DNA of 64,000 nucleotides from Photobacterium obscurum (GCF_026191635.1 NZ_JAKRRW010000024.1:1-64000); one strand, 5' to 3'. Positions 27,188 through 36,459 are shown, counted from the stretch's first letter. A program made the numbers and translations. Notes: generated by a model not told the origin, from the sequence alone.

Positions 27188-28170
27188 CAGCTACCTTCCA
27201 TTACAGTCTTGGCTGTACTGACGATTTGTTCGACTTGCGGCAGGGCCGCTTGCTCAAGGTGCTGGGGGTAGGGGATAGGCACTTCCGCGGTACATACGCG
27301 TTTGACGGGGGAATCAAGGCTCCAGAAAGCTTCTTCCATAATAATTGCACTGATCTCACCGGCCAAGCTGCCGGTATACCAGCCCTCATCGATGATCACG
27401 GCCCGATGGGTTTTCCTTATACTGGCGAGCAGGGTAGGTTTGTCTAGCGGGCGCAGACAGCGCAGATCGACAACTTCAACTGAAACCCCCTCGGACTCTA
27501 ATTGTTCCGCGGCTTTTAACGCCTTGTTCAGGTTACCGCCGTAGGTAATTAGGCTGATATCGGTGCCGGATCGCCTGGCTATGGCTTTATCCATCGGTGC
27601 TTCGGCTTGTTCTAGTACTTTCCCGATATCATTGAGCAACATGACATGCTCAAAAATAAGCACGGGATCAGGATCGAGCATCGCCTGGCCTAGCATGTAC
27701 CTGGCATCGGTATGGGTGGCGGGACTCAGGACTTTTAGGCCAGGTATATGAGCATAGAAATTTTCCCAGCTATGGGAGTGCTGGGCGGCGAGTTGTCGTC
27801 CGGCGCCGCAGGCCATGCGGATCACCAGCGGTACGTTAAACTGCCCGCCGGACATATGCCGGAGTGTTGCGGCGGTATTGACGATCTGATCCATGGCCAG
27901 CAGGCTGAAGTTTACCGTCATGACCTCGATGATAGGACGCATACCACCCAGTGCCGCGCCGATCCCCACGCCGACAAAACCAGACTCACACAGTGGGGTA
28001 TCGATAATACGGTCTGGACCAAACTGTTCGAGCAAGCCTTTGCTGACGGCATAACAGCCACCATAGCGACCGACATCTTCGCCGATTAGAAAAGTCCGGG
28101 GATCTTGCTTGAGTGCATCTTCCAGTCCCGCGCGCAGTGCTTCTCGATAGCTCAGAGTATTCGATCCCAT
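27187..28170 (-). CDS. 2-oxoacid dehydrogenase E1 beta subunit
   Basis: 327 aa, with the transketolase pyrimidine-binding and C-terminal domains typical of pyruvate/acetoin dehydrogenase beta chains (EDVGRYGGCYAVSKGL, TPLCESGFVGVGIGAALGG, VVDLRCLRPLDKPTLLASI). It pairs with the alpha subunit encoded just upstream. AGGAAA precedes the ATG. The resemblance to acetoin and pyruvate chains does not decide the substrate. A gap of 40 bases separates it from the alpha gene. Confidence 0.93.
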   Translation of the reverse strand: MGSNTLSYREALRAGLEDALKQDPRTFLIGEDVGRYGGCYAVSKGLLEQFGPDRIIDTPLCESGFVGVGIGAALGGMRPIIEVMTVNFSLLAMDQIVNTAATLRHMSGGQFNVPLVIRMACGAGRQLAAQHSHSWENFYAHIPGLKVLSPATHTDARYMLGQAMLDPDPVLIFEHVMLLNDIGKVLEQAEAPMDKAIARRSGTDISLITYGGNLNKALKAAEQLESEGVSVEVVDLRCLRPLDKPTLLASIRKTHRAVIIDEGWYTGSLAGEISAIIMEEAFWSLDSPVKRVCTAEVPIPYPQHLEQAALPQVEQIVSTAKTVMEGS

Positions 28171-28210
28171 AGTATTTTTTTCCTATTGGTTTTGCCTCTC
28201 GTTTGAATTT

Positions 28211-29188
28211 CTACTTGGCGCTATAAACGTCTCGATATAAATCGTCTACGGACTCCCACTCTCCCTCTTCTGCAAAATGCATAGCCGCGATAATTTCCTG
28301 TTCGATTTCTTTTTCAATGGTATCCAGTTCACTGTCCTGAAAATGGCTGTTGTTCCTTAGCCACTGGATTAACTGTCGAACCGGTCCTTTCTCCTCCCAC
28401 TGTTCGATTTCTTCCTTGCTACGGTAGAGTTGGCTGTCAAAGCTGGAATGTCCGCGAAATCGATATGTCTGACATTCCAAAAAGTATGGTCTCTGCTCTT
28501 TGTGAATATATGCCGCAGCCTCGAGTGCCGCAGCTTCGACATCCACTACATTCATTCCATCCACTTGTGTGGCGGTAATGCCATAGCTTTCGGCCTTTTT
28601 GGCGATATTGGTTTCTGACTCAGACAGTGTCAGGGCGGTGCCCATTGCATAGCGGTTGTTTTCGCAAATAAATAACACAGGTAATTGCCACAGGGCGGCA
28701 AGGTTCAGACTTTCATGAAATTCGCCTTCGGCAACAGCGCCTTCGCCAAAGAAGCAGGCGGTGATCGCTGAGCGCTGCATTTTTTTGTTGGCCATAGCCA
28801 GCCCGGCCGCCAGCGGTAATCCACCGCCGACAATGGCATTGCCGCCGTAGAACTGCAGGGCTTTATCAAAGAGATGCATCGAGCCGCCACGACCGCGGCT
28901 ACAACCGGTTGTTCGGCCATACATCTCGGCCAGGACGCTACCCATGGTGAGTCCGCGGGCGAGGGCATGTCCGTGCTCGCGGTAGGTCGCGACAACCTGG
29001 TCTTCACCGGTCAGGGCGCTCATTACTCCTACAGCGACGGCTTCCTCGCCAATGTATAGGTGCAAGAAGCCGCGAATTTTTTCCTGGGTGTAGAGCTCGG
29101 CACACTTTTCTTCGAAACGGCGGATCCGAAGCATCAGCCTGAGTTGATGTATCAGGTGATTGCGGTTGATATGCAGTCTGCTGGTCAT
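28211..29188 (-). CDS. 2-oxoacid dehydrogenase E1 alpha subunit
   Basis: 325 aa thiamine-diphosphate-dependent subunit that decarboxylates the 2-oxoacid. The ThDP motif begins at GEGAVAEGEFHESLNLAALWQLPVLFICENN. The phosphorylation-loop region FRGHSSFDSQLYRSKEE is of the pyruvate/acetoin type. Its start overlaps the stop of the acyl-CoA synthetase gene (ATGA). With E1 beta and E2 it should form a complete complex apart from E3. Confidence 0.93.
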   Translation of the reverse strand: MTSRLHINRNHLIHQLRLMLRIRRFEEKCAELYTQEKIRGFLHLYIGEEAVAVGVMSALTGEDQVVATYREHGHALARGLTMGSVLAEMYGRTTGCSRGRGGSMHLFDKALQFYGGNAIVGGGLPLAAGLAMANKKMQRSAITACFFGEGAVAEGEFHESLNLAALWQLPVLFICENNRYAMGTALTLSESETNIAKKAESYGITATQVDGMNVVDVEAAALEAAAYIHKEQRPYFLECQTYRFRGHSSFDSQLYRSKEEIEQWEEKGPVRQLIQWLRNNSHFQDSELDTIEKEIEQEIIAAMHFAEEGEWESVDDLYRDVYSAK

Positions 29189-30942
29189 TGTTCATCGCTC
29201 TCCAATGTCGAGATGTCCCCTTCGGGCAGCCCAAGCTCGCGTGCCTTTAGCAGCCGGCGCATAATTTTACCGCTACGGGTTTTCGGTAAGTTGTTGCGAA
29301 ACACAATCTCTTTGGGGGCTACGGCTGCTCCCAGGCGCTTGCGGGCAAAGCCTTGCAAGGATCTTAGGAGTTCATCGCTGGGTTCGAAATTTGGCTTAAG
29401 GGCGATAAAGGCTTTCACGATTTCACCGACAACCGGATCGGGCTTACCGATCACGCCAACTTCCGCCACGGCTTCATGCTCCATGAGGGCGCTCTCGACT
29501 TCGAAGGGACCTATCAAGTGGCCGGATGATTTGATCAGGTCGTCTTTTCGTCCAATAAACCAGTAGTAGCCATCTTCATCGCACATTGCCAGATCGCCGC
29601 TTAAGTACCAGCCACCATCAAAGCAGTGCTGGTATTTTTCATCTTGGTGCAGATAGTTACGAAACATTGATGGCCAACCGGGCTTGATTGCCAGTTCGCC
29701 AATTTGCATCGGGCTGGTGAGCTTGTCTAATTGCCCGCATTCATTGCGGCCAACGATAGCGGCCTGAATACCGGGTAAGGGCTGCCCCATTGAACCGGGT
29801 TTAATGGTTTGGCTGGCAAAGTTGGCGATCATAATGCCGCCGGTTTCGGTTTGCCACCAGTTGTCATGGAAGGGGATACCGAAGGTGCTATAGCCCCAGC
29901 TTACCGCTTCGGGGTTTAACGGTTCGCCAACACTGGCAATAAACCGTAGGGCGGATAAATCGTATTGTTCCCGGATCGCTGCGCCAGCCTTCATTAACAT
30001 TCGGATTGCGGTCGGGGCGGTATACCAGACCGTGACTTGCTGTTGTTGCAGCAGGCGATACCAGCGCTCTACCTCAAATTCGGCTTCGTCGATGATCATG
30101 GTGACACCGAGGCAGAGCGGGGCAATAATGCCGTAGGAGGTGCCCGTGACCCAGCCCGGATCGGCAGTACACCAGTAAATATCTGACTCGTTGAGGTCTA
30201 ATGCGTAGTAGCCTGATAATTTGTGATACTGAACAGCTTGGTGGACATGGACGACGCCTTTGGGCTTTCCTGTTGTTCCGCTGGTGAAGTGCAGCAGGGC
30301 CATATCTTCTGGACGGGTTGCCACGCAGGGATATTGCGGATCGGCAGCTTGCATTAATTGGGGGAGATCATGGCATCCGGGCTCATCATCTGTGCTACCG
30401 TCGATGAGTAATACGGCCTGAAGATGAGGCAACTCATGCCACCACGATTTTATTTTCTTGCGGTATAGGTTACGGGTGGTCAGTAGGATATTGGCTTCGC
30501 CGATTTCCATCCGTGAACGGATCGGCTCGGGACCAAAGGCTGAAAACAGTGGAGTGAACACACAACCGGCCTTAAGGGTTCCCAAGGCGGCGACATATAG
30601 CTCGGGGCGACGTCCTGCGAGGCTGAAAACACGTGCACCAGCTTCTAGACCTAGATCCTTGAGTACACTGGCAAAACGGCTAGTTTGTTCGCACAGGTCT
30701 CGATAACTGTAGTCAACAACTTGATCTTGCTTGCTGATCCATCGGATAGCGAGCTTGTCGGCTATCGGGGTGTCCAAGTGGCTATCTAGGGCTTCGAAGC
30801 AGATATTCACCCCACCACCAGGGAGTCCGCTAAGCGATGGACCTGAAGGGTGAGACCAGTCAAATCCGGTATAACATTTCTGATAGTCGGCCAGGTTGGC
30901 AGGCATACCATTGTTTGGTTTTTTTATAATTGACTCTGCCAT
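29185..30942 (-). CDS. Acetyl/acyl-CoA synthetase, first gene of the operon
   Basis: A 585-aa ANL-family adenylating enzyme, related to acetate-CoA ligase. Motifs: P-loop-like LLHFTSGTTGKPKGVVHVH, substrate region WWQTETGGIM, hinge YLSGDLAMCDEDGYYWFIGRKDD, and catalytic Lys in NLPKTRSGKIMRRLLKA. It is somewhat shorter than AcsA of E. coli (652 aa) and closer to the shorter acetate/propionate type. AGGAGGT stands before its ATG. A LysR regulator is encoded just upstream on the same strand. It could feed acetyl-CoA to the pathway or acylate the operon's carrier protein; which is not decided by sequence. Confidence 0.9.
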   Translation of the reverse strand: MAESIIKKPNNGMPANLADYQKCYTGFDWSHPSGPSLSGLPGGGVNICFEALDSHLDTPIADKLAIRWISKQDQVVDYSYRDLCEQTSRFASVLKDLGLEAGARVFSLAGRRPELYVAALGTLKAGCVFTPLFSAFGPEPIRSRMEIGEANILLTTRNLYRKKIKSWWHELPHLQAVLLIDGSTDDEPGCHDLPQLMQAADPQYPCVATRPEDMALLHFTSGTTGKPKGVVHVHQAVQYHKLSGYYALDLNESDIYWCTADPGWVTGTSYGIIAPLCLGVTMIIDEAEFEVERWYRLLQQQQVTVWYTAPTAIRMLMKAGAAIREQYDLSALRFIASVGEPLNPEAVSWGYSTFGIPFHDNWWQTETGGIMIANFASQTIKPGSMGQPLPGIQAAIVGRNECGQLDKLTSPMQIGELAIKPGWPSMFRNYLHQDEKYQHCFDGGWYLSGDLAMCDEDGYYWFIGRKDDLIKSSGHLIGPFEVESALMEHEAVAEVGVIGKPDPVVGEIVKAFIALKPNFEPSDELLRSLQGFARKRLGAAVAPKEIVFRNNLPKTRSGKIMRRLLKARELGLPEGDISTLESDEQ

Positions 30943-31029
30943 GAATACCTCCTAACACCAATGTCTTGCTGCTATGAAATCCTTGTCTGATATTGAGTTT
31001 GGTATAAAGGAAGTAGCCCTGCAAAAGTA

Positions 31030-31944
31030 TTACTGAGAGTGTGAATCAAATACCTCGCTGATCTTATCTCGGATCCATTTATGAACTTGATCGTTCTGGT
31101 GCCTTTCGTGCCAGATCCCGCGGATTGTTACAGTAGGCAAAGGAAACGGGCATTTCCTCATTTCTAATCCATAAAACTGCTGTCCTTGTTTGGCGACTGA
31201 CTCTGGGAGGAAAGCAATGAGCTTCGAATGCGATAGCAGCGCCAGTTGCAGGTTGAGTGTTTCGGCATAGAGGCCAATTTGTCGTTTCGGCAGACCTTCG
31301 TTTTTTCCGTAGACGGTAACGGGGTCATCTTTATCATTTATCAAACTGGATTTAATGTGCGGATAGCGAAAAATAGCATTGCTGTTCCAACTTTTGAGTA
31401 CCGGATTTTGCTTATCAAGCAGGCAAACTAACTCTTCATCAACAAAGCGTTTTTGCATAAACCGCGGATTGGCCTGAAGTCCAGCGCCAATGATCATATC
31501 AAGCTCACCGTTTTCCAGTTTTTGGTAGCCGCTGTTATCCAAAATCTTTACATCAATGATGATGTTCGGCGCTTCACTATTGATACGTCTGATTGCATCC
31601 GCCAGATAAGCGGCGACGAGAAAATCGTGTGTCTGCACCCTGAAATGACATTTAGTGGTTGCAAGATCCAACGTTTTTGGCGTTAGCAAAGTATCTATTT
31701 CATCGAGAATAAACCTGAGCTTCCCAGACAGTTCGAGTGCATGGGAAGTTGGCTCAAGCCCTTTGGCATTGCGAATAAAGAGTGGGTCGTCAAAGACACT
31801 TCTCAGCCGAGTTAACGTGTGGCTCATTGCCGATTGGGTGACATTCATTTTGGCGGCAGCTCGTCCGACGTGCCTTTCTTCAAGCAATGCGCGTAATGAT
31901 TTCAGTAAGTTAAGATCGACTTTAGTAATATGATTTTCATTCAT
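31030..31944 (-). CDS. LysR-family transcriptional regulator
   Basis: 304 aa. The N-terminal winged helix (VDLNLLKSLRALLEERHVGRAAAKMNVTQSAMSHTLTRLR) is followed by a substrate-binding domain typical of the NodD/PhoPnr-like branch (RFMQKRFVDEELVCLLDK). It is divergent from the SDR/DoxX pair and also lies 87 bases upstream of the acs-pdh operon on the same strand, so it could control either. A palindrome ACCATTAATAATGGT at 31968-31982 in the divergent region is a possible binding site. Confidence 0.9.
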   Translation of the reverse strand: MNENHITKVDLNLLKSLRALLEERHVGRAAAKMNVTQSAMSHTLTRLRSVFDDPLFIRNAKGLEPTSHALELSGKLRFILDEIDTLLTPKTLDLATTKCHFRVQTHDFLVAAYLADAIRRINSEAPNIIIDVKILDNSGYQKLENGELDMIIGAGLQANPRFMQKRFVDEELVCLLDKQNPVLKSWNSNAIFRYPHIKSSLINDKDDPVTVYGKNEGLPKRQIGLYAETLNLQLALLSHSKLIAFLPESVAKQGQQFYGLEMRKCPFPLPTVTIRGIWHERHQNDQVHKWIRDKISEVFDSHSQ

Positions 31945-32028
31945 AATATTTATCTTTTGTAATCACTACCATTAATAATGGTGAGATCTTAAGCTCTTTT
32001 CAACCCCAGACAATTAATGAAGAGCACA

Positions 32029-32922
32029 ATGAATATTTTAATTACAGGTGGTAGTAGCGGCTTCGGAAGAGAAATGGCAATAGTACTTGCCCAATCTGGC
32101 CATAATGTTTTTGCAGCAATGCGTTGTATGAGTGGTAAGAACAGAGCAAGCGCCGAAACCTTGCTTGAATTATCAGCAAACCTGGAAGGCCAGATCATTC
32201 CAATAGATATGGATGTAACCTCAGATGCATCTGTAGATGAGGGCGTGAGTTTAGTGTTGAGCCAGTTAGTCGGCTCCCTTGATGTGGTCATAAATAACGC
32301 CGGTACCTATATTGGCGGGTTGAACGAATCTATTGATAGTTCGCAAGTTGCGCAGACTTTCGATGTGAATGTTCTGGGCGTTGTTCGGGTGATGCGTGCT
32401 GTGTTACCGACACTTCGCCAGCAAAAAAATGGCACCATCATTAATGTGACCAGTAGCGTATCTAAGCTGGTGCTACCTTTAAGTGGTGTTTACACCGCGA
32501 GTAAGGCCGCTTTAGAGACGCTGACTGAAAGTTATGCCTATGAGCTTGCTCCGCTTGGGATAGAGACGTTGATCCTTCAGCCGGGTTCGTTCAATACCGG
32601 CATTATGAATAAATCCCCGGGGCCTGATGACATAGAAAGAAGCATGGGTTACAGCCAGACACTGAACCAGACTGATCAGATGGTTCAGCGCTATATGAAT
32701 TTGGTTAAGAACAGCTACTTTAACAATACGCCGAAGTTGGTAGCAGATTCAGTTGCGAACCTACTTGAACAGCCTTACGGAAAACGGCCATTTCGAACTT
32801 TGGTTGATCCTTCCGAATTGGGTGAGCAAGTTTCAGGACTTAATAGCAAGATTGAACAATCACAACTGCAATTTCTTCAATCCGTTGACTGTGAAAATTT
32901 GATGACCATTGAAAGGGCTTAA
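32029..32922 (+). CDS. Short-chain dehydrogenase/reductase
   Basis: 297 aa from the ATG at 32029, which has AAGAG just upstream; an earlier in-frame ATG at 32017 has no such site. The NAD(P)-binding motif is TGGSSGFGREM, with NNAG following, and the catalytic set is Ser (NVTSSVSK), Tyr and Lys in YTASKAALE. It belongs with the classical SDRs that act on small carbonyls. It is divergent from the LysR gene and two bases from the DoxX gene, so probably a LysR target. Substrate unknown. Confidence 0.9.
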   Translation: MNILITGGSSGFGREMAIVLAQSGHNVFAAMRCMSGKNRASAETLLELSANLEGQIIPIDMDVTSDASVDEGVSLVLSQLVGSLDVVINNAGTYIGGLNESIDSSQVAQTFDVNVLGVVRVMRAVLPTLRQQKNGTIINVTSSVSKLVLPLSGVYTASKAALETLTESYAYELAPLGIETLILQPGSFNTGIMNKSPGPDDIERSMGYSQTLNQTDQMVQRYMNLVKNSYFNNTPKLVADSVANLLEQPYGKRPFRTLVDPSELGEQVSGLNSKIEQSQLQFLQSVDCENLMTIERA

Positions 32923-32924
32923 CA

Positions 32925-33293
32925 ATGAATATGTTTATTACCGTAATAATTGGATTGCTTTCGGCTTTTTTCCTCTTTGCTAGCTCAATCAAGCTATTAG
33001 GTTGGCAGAAAATGATTTTTGACAAGCAGTTGGAATTTTTCCATTCATATGGCCTCAACCGTCAAATAATGGCTTTGGTCGGAGCGGCTGAATTGTTTGG
33101 TGCAATTGCTATTTGGTTTCAGAGCAGTTTGCTGGGAACGCTAGGTGCACTGGCACTGCTGGGAACATCACTTGGGGCTATTTTTTTCCACTTGCGGTTT
33201 GATACCTGGAAAGATGGTATTCCGGCCATGGTTACCATGACGCTTTCAGGTTACGTGATTTATAGCTCTTCGATCCTTTCACAATGGCTATAA
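32925..33293 (+). CDS. DoxX-like membrane protein
   Basis: 122 aa with four predicted membrane helices and the DoxX-family pattern (FFLFASSIKLLGW, a helix with GAAELFGAIAIW, then GTSLGAIFFHLRF). Such proteins often accompany oxidoreductases and are thought to sit in quinone-linked or thiol redox chains; no direct role is known here. It starts two bases after the SDR stop, so both form an operon. Confidence 0.8.
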   Translation: MNMFITVIIGLLSAFFLFASSIKLLGWQKMIFDKQLEFFHSYGLNRQIMALVGAAELFGAIAIWFQSSLLGTLGALALLGTSLGAIFFHLRFDTWKDGIPAMVTMTLSGYVIYSSSILSQWL

Positions 33294-33430
33294 GGTTAAG
33301 CGGATCACACTGTTTTCTATTTTGTTAATTAAGGGAACTTTTTTACCATTTTAGGGCATCTTCCAACCTTCAATAATATATACCGCCCGATAAGATTTAT
33401 TTATCGGCGGATATATTTATTGGTATTTAG

Positions 33431-34540
33431 ATGCTAAGTCAGAAATGGTTAGAGTTGTTGCAGCATTTACAAGACGGGACTCATGAGTTTGTCGAACAGG
33501 GAGAAGCTGTCGAACGACTGAGCACCAAGTATAGTTTTTTGAAAAGTCAGTTTTGTAATATTTCCAAATCGGAAGACCCTGCCCAAATAGACTGGCTGGA
33601 ACATGAAACTTTTACCTCAGTAATGGGAGAAATTACCAAGGAGTGTTCCTTTACAGCAGACGAGATGGATTTCATATTTAACTGCCTGCTCTCGGCAAAG
33701 TTGGCGCAACTGGCTTTAACCATGATCAACAATCATGAAAAGGTCCTGACCGAAGCAGACTTTAGCTTTAAGCGAGCTCTGGTCCTGCAGCGCCTGGGTG
33801 AATCTGAATTGGCCAGAAAGGCGCTGGAAAAGACACTTGAGTTGGAGCCGGGTCACCATCTTGCTATTTGTCACCTGGGATTTATTGCTCTTTATTCCGG
33901 CAACCTTGAACAGGCCATTGATTATTTTTCTGCGTGTGTTGAAAAGGCGCCGGATTTTATTGGCGGTTATCAGAACCTGGCCGGATGTCATTACCAAAAC
34001 AGTGACTTTGAGGCTGCGGCAACCTATTGCGAGGACGTATACCGGCTGGATCAAACCATTGAGCAAAGCTATGTCACTGCAATTAGCTGCTTTCTCGCCC
34101 TGGACGATCTCGATAGCTGCCTGAACTGGCTCGAGCGCGCTTCTGCCCACAACATTAACTCTATCGAGTTGTTCCGTCTGAGGGGTATGGTGGCTTTTCT
34201 TGCCAAGGACTACCCACAGGCGATAGATCACCTCTCCACCTACCTGACGTTCTACCAGGATAACCTGGATGTGCTGGAGGTCAGGGCAAAAGCCCTGGCG
34301 GCAACTGAGGACTGGGAAAACTTGAAGCCTGATCTCTTGACCCTGCTGGAGGTTGATCCTTTTGATAGCTGGGGGCTTGAGCAGCTTTTCCTCTGTTATT
34401 TCCATACAAGTGAATGGACAAAGGCCGAAGAGGTGATGGTGCAGTTGACAAAAATATCGGGACACTACCGGATTTCCTATAACAGCCAGATCAACCGTAT
34501 CCGCCAAGAACAACAAATTCCGCTAACTGAAACAAAATAG
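33431..34540 (+). CDS. Tetratricopeptide-repeat protein upstream of the reductive dehalogenase
   Basis: 369 aa without signal peptide or membrane helix. From about residue 105 to 330 it is a series of TPR helical pairs (for example GESELARKALEKTLELEPGHHLAICHLGFIALYSGNLEQ). The N-terminal 100 residues are unassigned. It precedes the reductive dehalogenase by 15 bases in the same direction, so it is likely in that operon. TPR proteins beside rdhA genes are plausible assembly or maturation chaperones, for example for a Tat substrate carrying corrinoid and Fe-S; this is inference. Confidence 0.82.
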   Translation: MLSQKWLELLQHLQDGTHEFVEQGEAVERLSTKYSFLKSQFCNISKSEDPAQIDWLEHETFTSVMGEITKECSFTADEMDFIFNCLLSAKLAQLALTMINNHEKVLTEADFSFKRALVLQRLGESELARKALEKTLELEPGHHLAICHLGFIALYSGNLEQAIDYFSACVEKAPDFIGGYQNLAGCHYQNSDFEAAATYCEDVYRLDQTIEQSYVTAISCFLALDDLDSCLNWLERASAHNINSIELFRLRGMVAFLAKDYPQAIDHLSTYLTFYQDNLDVLEVRAKALAATEDWENLKPDLLTLLEVDPFDSWGLEQLFLCYFHTSEWTKAEEVMVQLTKISGHYRISYNSQINRIRQEQQIPLTETK

Positions 34541-34555
34541 TGAAAGGTAAGCATT

Positions 34556-36070
34556 GTGAAAGATGAGAAACATCGCGAAGCCGCTGATCCATCACGGCGT
34601 AATTTCCTCAAGTTTGGTGGTGTGGCCGCCGCGACGGCTACTGTCGGGGCAGCGGCAGGCGCCGGGTTTGTATTGGGCCGGGATCCTGATGCCAATGTTG
34701 GCTGGGGACGTACCGAAGCCGGTAAGGATATGTATTTCAACCGCGAATCCTTCCGGGTCGATATGTCACCGACGATGCAAATTGTCGGCAAGCCGGAGCG
34801 TCCGGAGTGGGGGGATCAGCTGTTTAACCGGATGGGGAGCTTAGCTAAATCAATTAAAGCTGGCTGGAACCCGGAAGAAGGCTGGGAGAACATTCCTGAT
34901 GAGCGGGTGAGGGCCTATTATGCCAAGTACCCTGAGCGCTGGCAGGAGATGTTGCTGTCGTTCAGTGCACGGATCCAGCACCATGAAAATATTGAAAAAT
35001 ACCGTGACCGCTTTGCGCTGGCCTGGGCTCATACTGGGGCCTATAACCGCGGGTTGAATGGTAATTTTCCGCCAAAACCGGAAGGTCATCCTGATGTGGA
35101 TGATTTTAAGTGGATCAAGAGTGATCCTGTTGAGTTCAAGTCGCCGGCCCATGCCTCTGAGTTAATCAAAAAGATGGCCTTCAAGTTCGGCATGAGCCTG
35201 GTCGGGATCACCAAGCTGGATCCAAATTTTGTGTTTAAGAACATGATGCGGGGAATGCCTGAGTGGGGCGATGAGATCCCGGCGCACTGGAAGAACGTGA
35301 TCGTCTTTGGGGTACCGATGAACTGGGATCCGATGTATGCCGCGGTCGGTTATTCGACATCGAAGGATGCGTATTTCCGAGCCAAGACGGCGGCGGGTCT
35401 GCTTTCTGCCTATCTGGGTGAGCTGGGCTATGCCGCAAGGCCGCAGTGGCCGGGTAATGACTACGAGATTATTGTTCCTCCTCTGGCAATGCAGGCGGGG
35501 CTGGGTGAATGTACCCGTAACGGTATCTTGATGACCCCGGAAGTGGGGCCGAATATCCGTCTGGCTGCGGTGATCACCAACCTGGATTTGGAACCGGACA
35601 AGCCAGTCGACCTCAAAATGAAGCACTTCTGTGAAGACTGTAAAATTTGTGCAGATGCTTGCCCTAGCGGCTCGATCAGCAAGGCCGACAAACCGGACGC
35701 AGTGGTTCGTGGCTTCCGGAAATATGAGTTCAACCAGGACGGTTGCTGGCGTTTCTGGAGTCAGGGGCCGACCAAGGATGCGATGGGCTGTCGGGTATGT
35801 ATTGCGGTCTGTCCATATACCCGTAAGAACAACTGGATCCATGCGTTGGTTAAGGAAACCGATCCGCGGGATCCAACTGGCCTGACTCGTAACGCCTTGT
35901 TGGCTATGCAGCATAACTTCTTTTACTACCCGGAACCGGAGGCCTTCCATGGGGAATGGACAGGCGGTCACTTTGCCGGTTATCACCAGCCGCCTGAATG
36001 GCTGAGAAGTGAGAAGTACCTGAATGTAGAAAAAACTTGGGAATACGACGGCAACTGGGAGGGCTTCTGA
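34556..36070 (+). CDS. rdhA: Reductive dehalogenase catalytic subunit (RdhA)
   Basis: 504 aa, GTG start with AAAGG eight bases upstream. The N-terminus has a twin-arginine signal (SRRNFLKFGG, Arg14-Arg15) and an Ala/Gly-rich h-region, so it is exported folded. The middle is the cobalamin-binding domain of the family. The C-terminal part carries two Fe-S motifs: C359-x2-C362-x2-C365-x3-C369-P and C397-x14-C412-x2-C415-x3-C419-P. Family members use corrinoid to remove halogen from organohalides during anaerobic respiration. Length, Tat signal and the adjacent anchor gene are those of the respiratory type rather than the cytoplasmic catabolic type. Substrate cannot be read from the sequence; marine brominated phenolics are a reasonable guess. 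Confidence 0.9.
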   Translation: MKDEKHREAADPSRRNFLKFGGVAAATATVGAAAGAGFVLGRDPDANVGWGRTEAGKDMYFNRESFRVDMSPTMQIVGKPERPEWGDQLFNRMGSLAKSIKAGWNPEEGWENIPDERVRAYYAKYPERWQEMLLSFSARIQHHENIEKYRDRFALAWAHTGAYNRGLNGNFPPKPEGHPDVDDFKWIKSDPVEFKSPAHASELIKKMAFKFGMSLVGITKLDPNFVFKNMMRGMPEWGDEIPAHWKNVIVFGVPMNWDPMYAAVGYSTSKDAYFRAKTAAGLLSAYLGELGYAARPQWPGNDYEIIVPPLAMQAGLGECTRNGILMTPEVGPNIRLAAVITNLDLEPDKPVDLKMKHFCEDCKICADACPSGSISKADKPDAVVRGFRKYEFNQDGCWRFWSQGPTKDAMGCRVCIAVCPYTRKNNWIHALVKETDPRDPTGLTRNALLAMQHNFFYYPEPEAFHGEWTGGHFAGYHQPPEWLRSEKYLNVEKTWEYDGNWEGF

Positions 36071-36381
36071 TGTTTCCACAATCAACGATATTGGATCCGC
36101 TGTTCTGGATGGTGTTGGGTGCCCTGCAGGTGCTGACTTTTGTCGGCATGCGTGATTGGGCCAAACAGTTTCAGCTGGGTATGAACTGGTGGAAATGGTT
36201 GCTTGCCGGCGGCTGGTGGTTTTCATTCGTTCTGACAATTGCCGGTGCGTTTACCTTGCTGGGCGAGAATGAGGGGAATGCTGGTTGGTATCTGCTCGGT
36301 TTTGCGGGTACAGGTTTGGTGATCGGCGGTGCAGTGCTGCTGAAAGTGTTCCTTATGCTAAAGCCCCGCACAACGGACTAA
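36070..36381 (+). CDS. rdhB: Reductive dehalogenase membrane anchor (RdhB-like)
   Basis: The ATG at 36070 overlaps the rdhA stop (TGATG). The 103-aa product has three hydrophobic helices (residues about 8-25, 40-62, 72-95), with Trp-rich ends (NWWKWLLAGGWWFSF) as in RdhB proteins that tether RdhA to the outer face of the inner membrane. Length fits. No quinol oxidase or rdhC-type flavoprotein gene accompanies the pair here. Confidence 0.85.
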   Translation: MFPQSTILDPLFWMVLGALQVLTFVGMRDWAKQFQLGMNWWKWLLAGGWWFSFVLTIAGAFTLLGENEGNAGWYLLGFAGTGLVIGGAVLLKVFLMLKPRTTD

Positions 36382-36391
36382 TTGATGAGGA

Positions 36392-36450
36392 GAAGCCATA
36401 CCTCGGTATGGCTTCCGAGTAAGCCTAGGGATATACGTTAGGCTTACTCG
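36392..36450 (+). terminator. Tandem hairpins after the rdh operon
   Basis: Two perfect inverted repeats follow the anchor gene: 11-bp GAAGCCATACC/GGTATGGCTTC (36392-36415) and 12-bp CGAGTAAGCCTA/TAGGCTTACTCG (36416-36450, 11-base loop). No U-run follows, but they are well placed to end the operon. Confidence 0.6.
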
Positions 36451-36459
36451 CCGAAACGA

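Noticed and set aside
33716..34516. 266-aa minus-strand frame opposite the TPR gene
   Set aside because: The plus-strand frame shows clear TPR repeats; this one does not resemble a protein family.
35162..36238. A 358-aa open frame on the minus strand opposite the reductive dehalogenase
   Set aside because: It is antisense to a well-conserved gene, its product is Arg/His/Pro-rich and resembles nothing known, and GC-rich codon use explains it.
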